Assembly: GCF_000485595.1 (NCBI RefSeq)
Contig: NW_014577137.1
Location: 223,278-247,362 of the forward strand
Reading direction: 5' to 3'
From: Priapulus caudatus
Lineage: Eukaryota; Priapulida; Priapulimorpha; Priapulimorphida; Priapulidae
Length of the DNA: 24,085 bases
The first letter of the stretch is position 1; every line of letters starts with the position of its first letter. The notes beneath the pieces were generated by a model that saw nothing but the letters and a program-made list of their open reading frames with translations, made no database searches and was not told where the DNA came from. The position numbers and the translations under genes were made by a program. Of the stretch, positions 10,062-19,066 are shown piece after piece.

Positions 10062-10286
10062 CAGGGGCGTGTACAGGGGGGGGGGTCCAGGGTGTCCCTG
10101 CTCGCGCAGAAAACGCATCTAAGATGGGTCTAATTTCAAAAAATGTTCTGGGGGAACGGCCCCCCACGACCCCCCACGACCCCCCTACGACCCCCCACGA
10201 CCCCCAGACCCCCCCCCTTCGCGTGCTCACAAGTTTGGGTTACGGTTAGACCCCCCACCCTGATACAAATCCTGTACACGCCCCTG
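10062..10286. mobile_element. Short inverted-end element, copy A
   Basis: It begins CAGGGGCGTGTACAGG and ends with the exact inverse complement, CCTGTACACGCCCCTG. The interior matches the element at 11305-11502 along its length, with shared blocks such as GCTCGCGCAGAAAACGCATC and TTCGCGTGCTC. About four tandem copies of a CCCCCCACGA-like decamer (10161-10206) are present only in this copy and explain its extra length. CAGGG ends suggest a non-autonomous hAT-type element, but no 8-bp target duplication is visible. Confidence 0.75.
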
Positions 10287-11304
10287 TATGTATGCAAAAC
10301 AACAGATGTTCAACATAGACCTTCTTAATCATATAACGCGGTATTCCATTTGAATCATGATGGGTACTAAATTAGTAATTACCTACAGCTAGAATTAGGG
10401 ATATTAAATTTGTAGGGTTTCTGAGAATAACCTGGTAATGGTGCTTCATTTTAGTATGTTTGCATAATGATATCTCATATTTCTGTGTTATCGTTATATC
10501 TACAAAAACGTGCACCTAATAAACATATTCCAACATCGGTTATTTCACAGAATAACAGTAGGTCCGTTAGGGCCACACACAATATACCTCAACTACTGAT
10601 TATACTAATTTCTTCACGGCAAATAAGATAATGCCTCTAACACTGCAAAACCCACGGTAATATTTAGGATACAGGACGCAAACAAATCGAAGTACAGCTA
10701 CTCATTATACTGGTGCAGTCATAATTTTAATGTCATAATAAATCCCGATGACAGTAAAATTTTAGTTCATGTGTGACATTTTCTTATAATATATTTGATT
10801 AGTTTTTTGCGGAAGATGTACAGTCGACACATGCATGTCATGCATAGTCAAAGAAATGCATTTTGTAAAACTTTATCACACTGATTGCAGTGACTGTTGC
10901 AATTAGTAAGTACGCCCCTATTTGGTTCGATAATTAATTATTAATAACTTGTCATAGGAAAACAGAGAATATTTTCACCAACCGTCTATTGTATGAAAAT
11001 AGATATTATATGAATTATCTGTCTTCAGACTATTTACCGTTTATGAATTCAATCGAGCACATGCATACACTAGATGTCATGACTGTCACACATTATTATG
11101 ACCAGCTCGCAAGCGTGCAGGGTGCAGGTACGCATACACGCGCACGGCATGTAGGCACGCACGCACGCGTACATCCACGGGGGGGGGGTCACTCTCTATT
11201 AGAACATTACCCCATGTGAATTCTCAGTAAAAATAATTGGCGTACATCACTTCTCTCACGGCGCATAAACTGCCATTGACGCCACTAAGTCATAGTCTGG
11301 TAAG
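10287..11304. other. AT-rich DNA, no gene seen
   Basis: About 1 kb between the two short elements. Short open frames only. A small ACGC-rich patch near 11150 is followed by a G8-type run at about 11179. Confidence 0.45.
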
Positions 11305-11502
11305 CAGGGGCGTGTACAGGGAGGGGGGGTCCAGGGGGTCCGGACCCCCCTCCCCCTGCTCGCGCAGAAAACGCATCCAAGGGGGTCTAATTTCAAAAAA
11401 ATTCTGGGGTAGGGCCCCCCAGACCCCCCTTCGCGTGCTCGCAAGTTTTAGTTACGGTTAGACCCCCCCCCGCCCCTGGTACAAATCCTGTACACGGCCC
11501 TG
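11305..11502. mobile_element. Short inverted-end element, copy B
   Basis: Same orientation and architecture as the element at 10062. The left end is CAGGGGCGTGTACAGG; the right end, CCTGTACACGGCCCTG, has one substitution. It lacks the decamer expansion but has a perfect 16-base palindrome, GGGGGTCCGGACCCCC, at 11334-11349. Two dispersed copies within 1.3 kb support a mobile or locally duplicated unit. Confidence 0.75.
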
Positions 11503-11557
11503 TTAACTGGGACATTTCAATGGTTTCCGACTTGTTTCGATAACACGGGTACCACTG

Positions 11558-11613
11558 TAATATATATATATATATATACAGCAGNNNNNNNNNNATATAT
11601 ATATATATATATA
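11558..11613. repeat. (AT)n microsatellite with assembly gap
   Basis: AT runs flank ten Ns at 11585-11594. The round number of Ns is a placeholder, so the true length is unknown. Confidence 0.9.
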
Positions 11614-11630
11614 CTAGAGTTATCACGATT

Positions 11631-11673
11631 ATCAAGAGTTAATAATTCCTAATAGGTATTATTAACTCTTGAT
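11631..11673. repeat. Near-perfect 43-bp palindrome
   Basis: Arms of 19 bases (11631-11649 and 11655-11673) pair with one mismatch around a 5-base TAATA loop. The left arm starts ATCAAGAGTTAATAA. Function unknown. Confidence 0.8.
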
Positions 11674-12101
11674 ATTTGTTCAGTATTGCCACTAGAAACG
11701 GAGGTCATTTTTATCGGCTTATCACTGGCGACTGCGAGCGTCGTGTGCGTGCAGCGCGCGATGCGACCTTGGTTTGGAGTCGGCTGTTTCTCACGCAATC
11801 GACTTTTTCTTATTCCCTTATCGCTGCCTCGCCATCACGTGCCTGAACCCCGCCATCGGCTACCAGCTTCTAAAACAGTTACGTCGTCGATTCAGAGACT
11901 GGTTAGTCGAAGCGTAAGGGATTAAGCGTGCAGTGTTTGTGTTACATGTGCGATGGCATGGCTGTGGCTGATGACGTGTGAACGTCTTGTGGTTAGGAAG
12001 GGTATACTCCGATTATAAGTCGCATTTATGTAATTAATGCTAATCCATAATTCAAGCATTGAAGAAACGAGGCAAAAACGTTCCTTTCTTTTGGCGCTCT
12101 T

Positions 12102-12103
<2 letters not shown>
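11674..12103. other. No supported feature
   Basis: Mixed sequence with a 79-codon forward open frame and no recognisable protein content. Confidence 0.4.
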
Positions 12104-12157
<54 letters not shown>

Positions 12158-12188
12158 GCTCTTTCCCTATCTTTCTCTCTCCTTCTCT

Positions 12189-12222
<34 letters not shown>

Positions 12223-12345
12223 GTGCATGCGTGCGTGTGTGTTTCTATCTCGGTCCCTCTTTCTCTGGTTATCTTTCTCTTACACACACACTTTCTCTCT
12301 CTCTCTCGCTCTCTCTCTCTCTCGCTCTCTTGCTCGCGTCTATCG
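12104..12345. repeat. (CT)n-rich polypyrimidine tract
   Basis: Long CT runs at 12104-12147 and 12193-12220, with GTGC and CA interruptions and further CT to about 12330. C/T-rich sequence continues more weakly to 12490. Ser/Leu-rich open frames in all three forward frames are artefacts. Confidence 0.93.
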
Positions 12346-12490
12346 TTTTCTGTCGCACTCTCCCTTGCACTGTTTCCCGCTTTCTCTCTTGCACAATCTC
12401 GCAAAGCAAATTTTGTACACTATTTTCGCGCACTCTCACTCTCACTCCTCCCCCTCTCTTCGTCTCTCTTTCTCTTCCTCTCTTTCTTAT

Positions 12491-12868
12491 TCTACGCGAT
12501 TGCCTACTAGCCGAGAACAGTGGTTGCCAGACAGCGTTGAACGAGAGTTACATAAAATAGTGAGTTTATCATACATCAAATGTTGCGGTTATTCGAGCAT
12601 GCCGTCTAATAGGCTCGCCCACGCGTTATTCTTTATCGCCGTCACCGAGAAGTCGGTAATCGCCAAGTCACAAGCGATATCATTGCCTCCCATCTCGGCC
12701 AGGGTCCAGTGCGCACAGAGACTCGTCACGCCATGTTACATTAGCATGTAGAAACAATATCGATGACGGTGATGAATGCTACCGATAGCACAGCTAACCT
12801 TACTATATTATCAAGAGATAATAATGATACCGATATACCCAATAATACCTTATTATCATCCCCGTCTG
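12491..12868. other. No supported gene
   Basis: A forward open frame continues from the CT tract to about 12751 with more balanced composition (starting near 12510). It has no start of its own and no recognisable domain, so I do not call it. Confidence 0.35.
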
Positions 12869-13017
12869 TGCAGCAATGCTGTGGGCTGCAGCAGCAGTGC
12901 CGTATGTTGCAGCAGCAATGTTGTGTGCTGCAGTAGCAATGCAGTGTGCTTCTGCAGTCATACTGTAGCTGCAGCAGCAATGCTGTGTGCTGCAGCAGTG
13001 ATTCTGTGGCTGCAGCG
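12869..13017. repeat. 21-bp minisatellite of GCAGCA/TGTGCT units
   Basis: Units near GCAGCAGCAATGCTGTGTGC repeat about seven times with a 21-base period and some slippage near 12950. As the unit is a multiple of three, it stays open and reads as Cys/Ser or Cys/Gln/His repeats depending on strand. Confidence 0.85.
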
Positions 13018-13321
13018 GGGGAACGATTGACTGTGTTACTTGTGATGCGGGCGATATATGCTAATCCACAACGAAACCAAGCGGCGAAATGCAGGTTATA
13101 ATAACTTGCGTGGCGGGCGCGCATGTGTTTGCATTGGTGTAGGAGACGCGTTGCCCACTCGGCCGCCGTGGGGGTAGTATACTCACTATAACTGCTGCCC
13201 ATGCCACTGCCGCCACTGCTGCTGCGCCGTGATAGTGTTACGAGGTTCAGTACATTAATTATGTCGATTATTGATGCGAGTAGGTGATGGTCGGAGAACA
13301 TACCCACGCTCGCGCAAACAA

Positions 13322-13412
13322 ACAAGTAAGGCAAGCAAGCAAGCAAACAAACAAACAAAACAAACAAGCGAGCAAACAAACAAGCAAGCAAGTGAGCGAA
13401 CGAGCAAGCAAT
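13322..13412. repeat. (AAGC/AAAC)n tetranucleotide array
   Basis: Tandem AAGC, AAAC and GAGC-like tetramers. They produce a Leu/Phe/Cys-rich minus-strand reading that looks like a membrane segment but is repeat-derived. Confidence 0.9.
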
Positions 13413-13840
13413 GTCTTGGCAAGCACGTTAGAAATCTAAACTATTAAATGCGCGTTTTATTGATATTTCGCGGTCAAACCCCCTATATCTTCTCTTCTTT
13501 CTACGTTCTACAATGTTGAAGAACGCATATTATGCACGCTACACATTTTTTGTGTTTGGTTTTGCTAAACAAAATGTTTCAGAGTTTTATATCGGTTAAC
13601 AGTTTTGTAAAATTCCTAGCGTGTAACCTTTATATTGTAGCAACGCTAATATCATTCCGCGAACGCATTTAATACCAGCTCACACACAGGCTGATGTTAC
13701 GTTATAACCGGCAGCAGAACATCAACACAAACATAATCTTACACCACACCAGCTGGCAAGGAGACGGATTTATCTGCCGGACACACAAACAACTGGTAAA
13801 ATTACTTTAATAATTGTTGGTAATTTTACTAATTGGCCGC
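13413..13840. other. AT-rich DNA with a small inverted repeat
   Basis: No gene is seen. GGTAAAATTAC (13795) and GTAATTTTAC (13820) are inverse complements and form a short hairpin just before the 180-bp repeat. Confidence 0.45.
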
Positions 13841-14175
13841 ATCACTGCCCATAGTACGGGTCAACTTTCAACGAATAACAGCTTAGACACACACCTTAGC
13901 CGCATCACAACATTAGTTTGGGTTAGCTGTCGGCGAAGAACACACACACACATTAGCATAACGTTGTTTTAAACAGCTACTAAACAGCTGTTCTACACTG
14001 AACACACACACATTAGCGTCATCACTGTCTATCGTGCGGGTTAGCTTGCAACAAACAATATCTTAGATACACACATGGGGGCCCCCACACTGCCCGTAGT
14101 ACCGGTCAGATGTCGGCAAGTAAAATACACACATTAGCCTAAAGTTATTTCTACACAGCTGTTAAATACTCAATT
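13841..14175. repeat. Diverged tandem duplication, period about 180 bp
   Basis: ATCACTGCCCATAGTACGGG at 13841 aligns with ATCACTGTCTATCGTGCGGG at 14021. The following roughly 55 bases align without gaps, and the TGTCGGC...ACACATTAGC and ACAGCTGTT blocks recur 180-183 bases apart. Identity is roughly 70 percent by eye. Many CACACA runs and ATTAGC motifs are inside. Confidence 0.7.
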
Positions 14176-15358
14176 ACGGTAAACGATCAACCAGCATACG
14201 TCATACGTCATACGTCATGCCACCTACGGAGCACCCACGTGCCTGAGGGGGAAGGGGGGCGTAAACCCATCTCCACTCAATACTCGCCATTGGCCATCCA
14301 CTCTATCCCACTCTACAAACTGACCACAGACAATAATTCCACCCCTCTACCGTCCCTGTAGTCGGCAGTAATTGGTAGAAGACATATTTGGTAAGGGTTT
14401 CACGGCTCAGTTTACGAAGGGAGGTATAAGAAAGCTCGCGCGGAAGAAACAGGGGCTCTCGTCCTCACCCTCGTCTGTAGCTAGTTTTAGTGTGTATACA
14501 TATACATATACATATACGTATACATATAGTGCGCAATCTTTAGTTTAGCCTGTGTGATTTGTACGTGTTTTAGTGAGTATATAATATACGGTGAAACGAC
14601 AGTTTGTAATCTACATCAGTCTACTCTAATTTTATTATCGCATTCGTAAGTTTAGTCACACAATTACACGGCGCATATAGCATTCACCTATGAGCGCACA
14701 GTTGTCTGGCAGCAGAATTACCCAGCGACTACAATATAATCTCTGCAATCTCATATAAACGGTCGCGAGTGGAAGAATAATACGTAAGATACAAAACTTG
14801 ATTATGGGCTATAGAATGGCCCGCAAGCTATAAATGTTATATTGTAGCAGGAGGCCCGGTGAACGAGCGTATTCGGTTCGGTGGGCACGGGCATGGCTAG
14901 TGCACCTCAGCGGCAGTCGGCATAGCACTAGCGCACGCGCGGTCTACGGTGATGTACAGCGCTTTGCCGTACATTACCGTTATACGAAGACTGGACCGGG
15001 GATCCGCCGGTCTTCGCATTGTTCATCAAACATAAATGCCCTTATACCGTCGTTGTCGCTGCGCATTTAGACATGGCGCCACCAGTGCCATCGGTCTACC
15101 AGTGCTAGCGGTTAGAGCTCGGGTTAATATAGTCTGACCAGGCTGTGCGACGGATTGTCTATAGGTATTCTAACCCTAGCAATACCGTTTCTTGGAGCTA
15201 GGGTTGATAGTTCAATCATGCCAGGTAATACTGTATGCATGGGCCCACCATCACTGCAGTTTTTGTTCAGCTGTGATGTAACTGAGTGTTAGAAGTTATA
15301 ATTACCACGGCAGGCTCGACATATGACCGCGGTAGTACTAGTACCGTGTCACAAGTAT

Positions 15359-15360
<2 letters not shown>
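14176..15360. other. No supported gene; minor repeats
   Basis: Contains CATACGT triplication at about 14195-14216 and a TATACA run at 14494-14528. Small hairpins include GCTAGTGC/GCACTAGC near 14895-14933 and CGAAGAC/GTCTTCG near 14983-15018. Forward open frames are under 80 codons and unconvincing. Confidence 0.45.

Positions 15361-15401
<41 letters not shown>
15361..15401. repeat. (TA)n microsatellite
   Basis: An alternating TA run of about 19 units after a short ATTATATAA lead. Confidence 0.95.
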
Positions 15402-15404
<3 letters not shown>

Positions 15405-15605
15405 AAGGCATCGTATTTTTAGTGCAAACGTTCTTTCTGTCCTTGGCGCATGCTCAGAATAATAAATCAGCTGAGCTTGTCACGGATTGGTCAACACTGC
15501 CGTAAGAGCCGTCCAGCGCTGCAGTGTGGATTGTAATTGGTTAGTAGTAAAACATGGGGTGCTCACCGTGCTGCCGCCGTTCTATTAGTCCATGGGCCAT
15601 ATATC

Positions 15606-15702
15606 GGTACCACCCAAGGTGGCAAAGCTTCAATGGTGCCATTTTATTTGTTACACCCATAGAACTAAAATAATACATGATAACCTTTCCCAATGAGCAG
15701 CT
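15606..15702 (+). repeat. Left terminal inverted repeat
   Basis: It starts with a near-palindrome (CCACCCAAGGTGG) followed by CAAAG. ATGATAACC at 15677 and GCAGCT at 15697 are placed exactly as in the other end. The segment between is more diverged. Confidence 0.8.
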
Positions 15703-15903
15703 GTTTCATTTTTCTTGCAAGATACCTGTTTTTGCATCTGGTCATGTGCCATATATTGGGACACTTTTGGGTAACACATAGCAAATTGGCAAAAAACAGA
15801 GGGTTTTGACTTTGCATGGCTGTACCTTTAAAGAATTGTGAAATTTTCAAATTAAGAAGTGTGAAATTTTGTATGAAGTATCAAGTTAAGAATAATACGC
15901 ATC

Positions 15904-18237
15904 ATGGAACTGTTTGAAGGCTACCGCGAGTTCCTCAGAGGTGGAAACGGCAGCCTCTCGACCTTCAGGATGTCCTACTTGGACATGGTTGTAATCTTAT
16001 TGGGACTCATCCGAGCATCCAGAGAGAGAGGCTGGATGCTACACTTAGCAAGCATTTGGGCAATGATCCCATGGTGCTTCGCATATGACAGGATGAATTA
16101 TGCACTCTACCTCCCCTACAACTACGCCCAAATGTCTCAGCTGCCCATCACACACCCAGATGTGTACAAGGAATTTATGAAAGGAGGCTTCTCAGTTCAA
16201 CTGGGCTTCGCCAATCTCTTTGGCTGAATCCCTGTTGACCAAACTATAGAAGAAACGGTGAACAAAGACACCCAGACAGCTGGAGGGACAAAGGGATACA
16301 GCTTGAAGCCGGGAGCTGTGACCAAATATTACCTAACAGCCGAGTACATGAGCGTGTACCGCAGACAGCTGGGAGACCTGATAGGTCAAGGCAAATCCAA
16401 ACTGTCCCATCTAGATCTACATGGTCCAAGGATCAAGAAAGATGAAGCAGATGTCCAGTCCCACATTGATATTATGGAGAATAACTGGCTCAATCCTATG
16501 TCTCCTGGTGAGACCGATCTGGTTAGCCTCTCCACGGGCACCATGGCTCTACCTGATGTGACCATGAATCTTATGAGAACTCATGAGATAGGAGAAGAGG
16601 CCTACCGGGTATTTAAGCAAACAAGGTTAGATGAGGACCCACCATCTGTGAAATTCCATGACAAGATGACCAAGTAAAGTCTGAAGACATTCTCCAATGT
16701 CAGCACAAAAAGCACAGAATGTGGTTCTGAAGGCAGATAGAAACCTGTTCAGCCACATGATCCTGGTGGCTGAAAGCAGAAGGGTAAATATGAAACATGT
16801 CCTTGCCCACCCACTGGGCCCACTGCCATGGGCACTGGCAAATGCTGATGGATCCCTACAAAAAAACAAACAAGGCTGCACTTGCCAGAGAGCTTGAACA
16901 GAATGAATCTCCTGCAAAAAACATCCTAACCCCATCTACTTCGATCATTGATGGAATGAGTCTGGTTCAAAAAAATGAATGGCAACAACAAAACCTTTGC
17001 ACAGGTGGCAGAGTCGGTCTTAATCCAAGTCCTCCACGAGGGAGCACAGAGTGAGAGGATTGATGTTGTTTTTGATGTCTACCGCCAGACTTCGATCAAA
17101 GATGCTGAAAGATTGAACCGGGGTGCAGGCACCACTCTCCAGTATAAGAACCTTGCAGGGAGACACCACGTCCAGCAGTGGAGAAAATTCCTGTGCAGTC
17201 CCTCCAACAAGACCAGTCTCATCAAGTTTTTGGTAGAAGAGTGGAAACTCCCACGATACAGAGAGATGCTGCATGGCAAGGTGTTGTACATCACCTGTAA
17301 GGAAACCTGCTTGAGGTTGACAAAAGATGAGTGTAGGAAAGTAGCAGTGCTGCACTCCACGCATGAAGAAGCTGACACTAGTCTGCTACTGCATGCATTG
17401 CATGCAGCAAATGCGGGCTCAAAGCTAATTATAATCACAGCTGAGAACACTGATGTCATGGTGCTCTGCCCTGGCTTCCAGAAAGACATCACCTGTCCCA
17501 TCTACCAGAAGTGTGGGACACAGAACCGCACACGGTTTGTCGACATCAGCAAACTGGCAAGCTCACTTGGAGACGGCATCTGTGACCGCCTAATTGGCGT
17601 ACACGCCTTCACAGGCTGCGACACTGTCAGTGCCTTCGCCGGTCGAGGGAAGCTGAATGCTCTGAAGATGGTGAGAAAGGACACTTTCCGCCAAGAGACT
17701 TTTAGTCGACTGGGGCCGTCATGGAATGTGAGTGATGACTTGTTCCAGAAAATTGAGCAGTTCATGTGCCGCATGTATGTTGCTAATAGCAGCACTGGTT
17801 AGGTGAATAAACTGCGCTACCAGCTTTTCTGCATCAAAAGGAGAGAGGTCAAGTCCAGCCAGCTGCCACCATGTAGAGACTGTCTCTTCATGCATGTTCA
17901 ACGAGCCAACTATCAGGCAGCAATCTGGAATTGCTATCTGCAAGCTAACCTTCTGGTGCCAAGTCCTACTGAGTATGGATGGACAGACGATGATGGCAAG
18001 CTGACCATTGACTGGATGAGCTCCCCACCAGCACCAGATGTGGTCTTGAAACTGCTAGCATGCAAGTGTGTGCGTTCATGCAAAATGCCAAGCTGCACGT
18101 GCCTGTCAAATGGACTGACATGCACAGACATGTGCAGGTTACAGACCTGCAGTAACCAAAAACTGCAGGATGATCCAGAACCTGACTTTGAACCGGGGGA
18201 GTCAGATGACGAGATAGACGAGCAGTTTGATAAGTGA
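15904..18237 (+). pseudogene. Degenerate transposon protein: conserved N-terminal region, PIN/XPG-like nuclease, CXC-like cysteine cluster
   Basis: I infer a mobile-element protein of about 778 codons, acting on DNA in the nucleus. The N-terminal region (15904-16674) has conserved-looking blocks: AYDRMNYALYLP, GGFSVQLG, IPVDQTIEETVNKDTQT and GGTKGYSL. The middle has acidic motifs like XPG/FEN1 nucleases: VVFD at 17065-17076, EEAD at 17365-17376, ENTD at 17443-17454 and GCDTVSAFAGRGK at 17614-17652. The C-terminus has Cys spacing C-x-C-x3-C-x4-C-x-C-x6-C-x3-C-x4-C (18061-18150), like half a tesmin/TSO1 CXC domain, then an acidic tail. In-frame stops lie at 16225 (TGA, one CpG transition from CGA), 16675 (TAA) and 17800 (TAG). 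Reading frame shifts by +1 near 16700, in the A-run at about 16860, and in the A-run at about 16970, and the three shifts together restore the starting frame. The chosen start, 15904, is only the first ATG of the frame. An upstream exon or 5' loss is possible. Confidence 0.8.
16975..17802 (+). other. Uninterrupted nuclease-like segment of the broken gene
   Basis: This 275-codon run has no stop and begins at an internal ATG just after the last frameshift. It carries all the acidic positions expected of the PIN/XPG fold: Asp in VVFD, Glu-Glu-x-Asp, Asp in ENTD, and Asp in the GCD motif that precedes GRGK. The distance from the first to the last acidic motif is about 183 residues, somewhat longer than in FEN1. 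That the domain is longer-lived than its flanks is an observation; that it is still translated is not shown. Confidence 0.6.
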
Positions 18238-18434
18238 CACAGTGTGGTGATTCTGATTGTATATATTATCCTGTATTTTCATTGTGTATTTAAACAAATG
18301 TATTAAGACCAGATTTGTGACCTAACTGGCTTTGGTCTAGGTAGTTTCTCAGCAATAATGCCCATTTCATCATTCTAGACGCCTGTCATAGGGTATCATG
18401 GGTATGGGTATAAAAGTCATGATAACTACCACTA

Positions 18435-18531
18435 AGCTGCCACTCCGCAAAGGTTATCATATCAGAATATGTCCTACACACATGGAGGATTACAAAAATC
18501 AATACTAGACTTTGCCACCTCAGGTGGTACC
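18435..18531 (-). repeat. Right terminal inverted repeat
   Basis: Inverse complement of the left end, ending CTTTGCCACCTCAGGTGGTACC. The subterminal motif GGTTATCAT (18452-18460) is also found inverted nearby as ATGATAAC (18418-18426), so this end carries two copies of it, possibly protein-binding sites. Confidence 0.8.
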
Positions 18532-18763
18532 AATGGGTAATTTTTTAGGTCTGTGCCCATGAACAATATAAAACCCCTGCACGCGCGTCCCCGTGAAAAT
18601 AGTATGTATTACAGCCACTGCTACCACCATCACCTCTCGACTAGATCTTAATCCTGTTCAGTGCAATGCGTTGGTAGACTCGTACTAATCACAGTTTACA
18701 TAATATAAGCGCAACCTGGTCTCTAACCAGGAGGTAGATTTGCACTAATCACAGCATTTCTGC
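18532..18763. other. Flank with a 22-bp direct repeat
   Basis: GGTAGACTCGTACTAATCACAG at 18673 recurs with four changes at 18732. Between them is a small hairpin (CCTGGT...ACCAGG at about 18715-18730). No gene is seen. Confidence 0.55.
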
Positions 18764-18920
18764 AGTCGAGGTACTTATGTAGGCGAGGTACGTATATAGG
18801 CGAGATACTTACAGAGGCAAAGTACTTATATAGGCAAGGTACTTATATAGGCGAGGTACTTATATAGGCGAGGTACTTATATAGGCGAGGTACTTATATA
18901 GGCGAGGTACATATATAGGC
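18764..18920 (-). repeat. 17-bp satellite, short array (about 9 copies)
   Basis: Tandem GGCGAGGTACTTATATA units on the + strand. They are the inverse complement of the unit in the large array at 23395-24085, so I mark this one as minus relative to it. One copy carries the CAGAGG variant (CCTCTG on the other strand) that also occurs in the large array. Confidence 0.93.
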
Positions 18921-18929
18921 AGAATTGAA

Positions 18930-19066
18930 GATGGGTGGGCAATGGCATGGGATGGCACTGATGTGATGAGATGTTATGGATGGGATGGGATATGGGATGG
19001 GATGCGGTGCTATGGGATGGATGGCGATGGCATGGAATGGGATGGATGGATGGATCCATGGATGCG
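18930..19066. repeat. Degenerate GGATG/GGATGG array
   Basis: G-rich units of GGGATG, GGATGG and GGCATGG without a strict period. Composition is related to the larger GGAT array at 20261. Confidence 0.8.

Larger units (their letters stand above)
15606..18531 (+). mobile_element. 2.9-kb DNA transposon with about 97-bp imperfect inverted ends
   Basis: The outer 22 bases match in inverted orientation: GGTACCACC, two variable bases, then AGGTGGCAAAG on the left (15606) and on the complement of the right end (18531). Homology continues inwards: ATGATAACCTTT lies 71 bases from each end, and GCAGCT 91 bases from each end. The interior holds one broken gene covering about 80 percent of the element. 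A target duplication is uncertain: the palindrome GTAC sits at both edges (15607-15610 and 18527-18530) and could be either a 4-bp duplication or part of the ends. PIN/XPG-encoding Academ-type transposons are my best family guess. Confidence 0.85.

Noticed and set aside
12037-12751. Forward open frames of up to 230 codons
   Set aside because: They are dominated by the CT tract. The tail after 12510 is more balanced but lacks a start and any recognisable motif.
12741-13391. Minus-strand open frame of 216 codons, with a Leu/Phe/Cys-rich start resembling a signal or membrane segment
   Set aside because: Its ends come from the AAGC array and the 21-bp minisatellite. The middle part (about 13120-13220, Ser/Gly-rich, with a GTGAGT splice-donor-like site on the minus strand) is the only piece that looks exon-like, and I found no acceptor or homology to support it.
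16244-17943. Minus-strand open frames of 60-140 codons across the transposon gene
   Set aside because: They are shadows of the plus-strand coding sequence, which carries the recognisable motifs.
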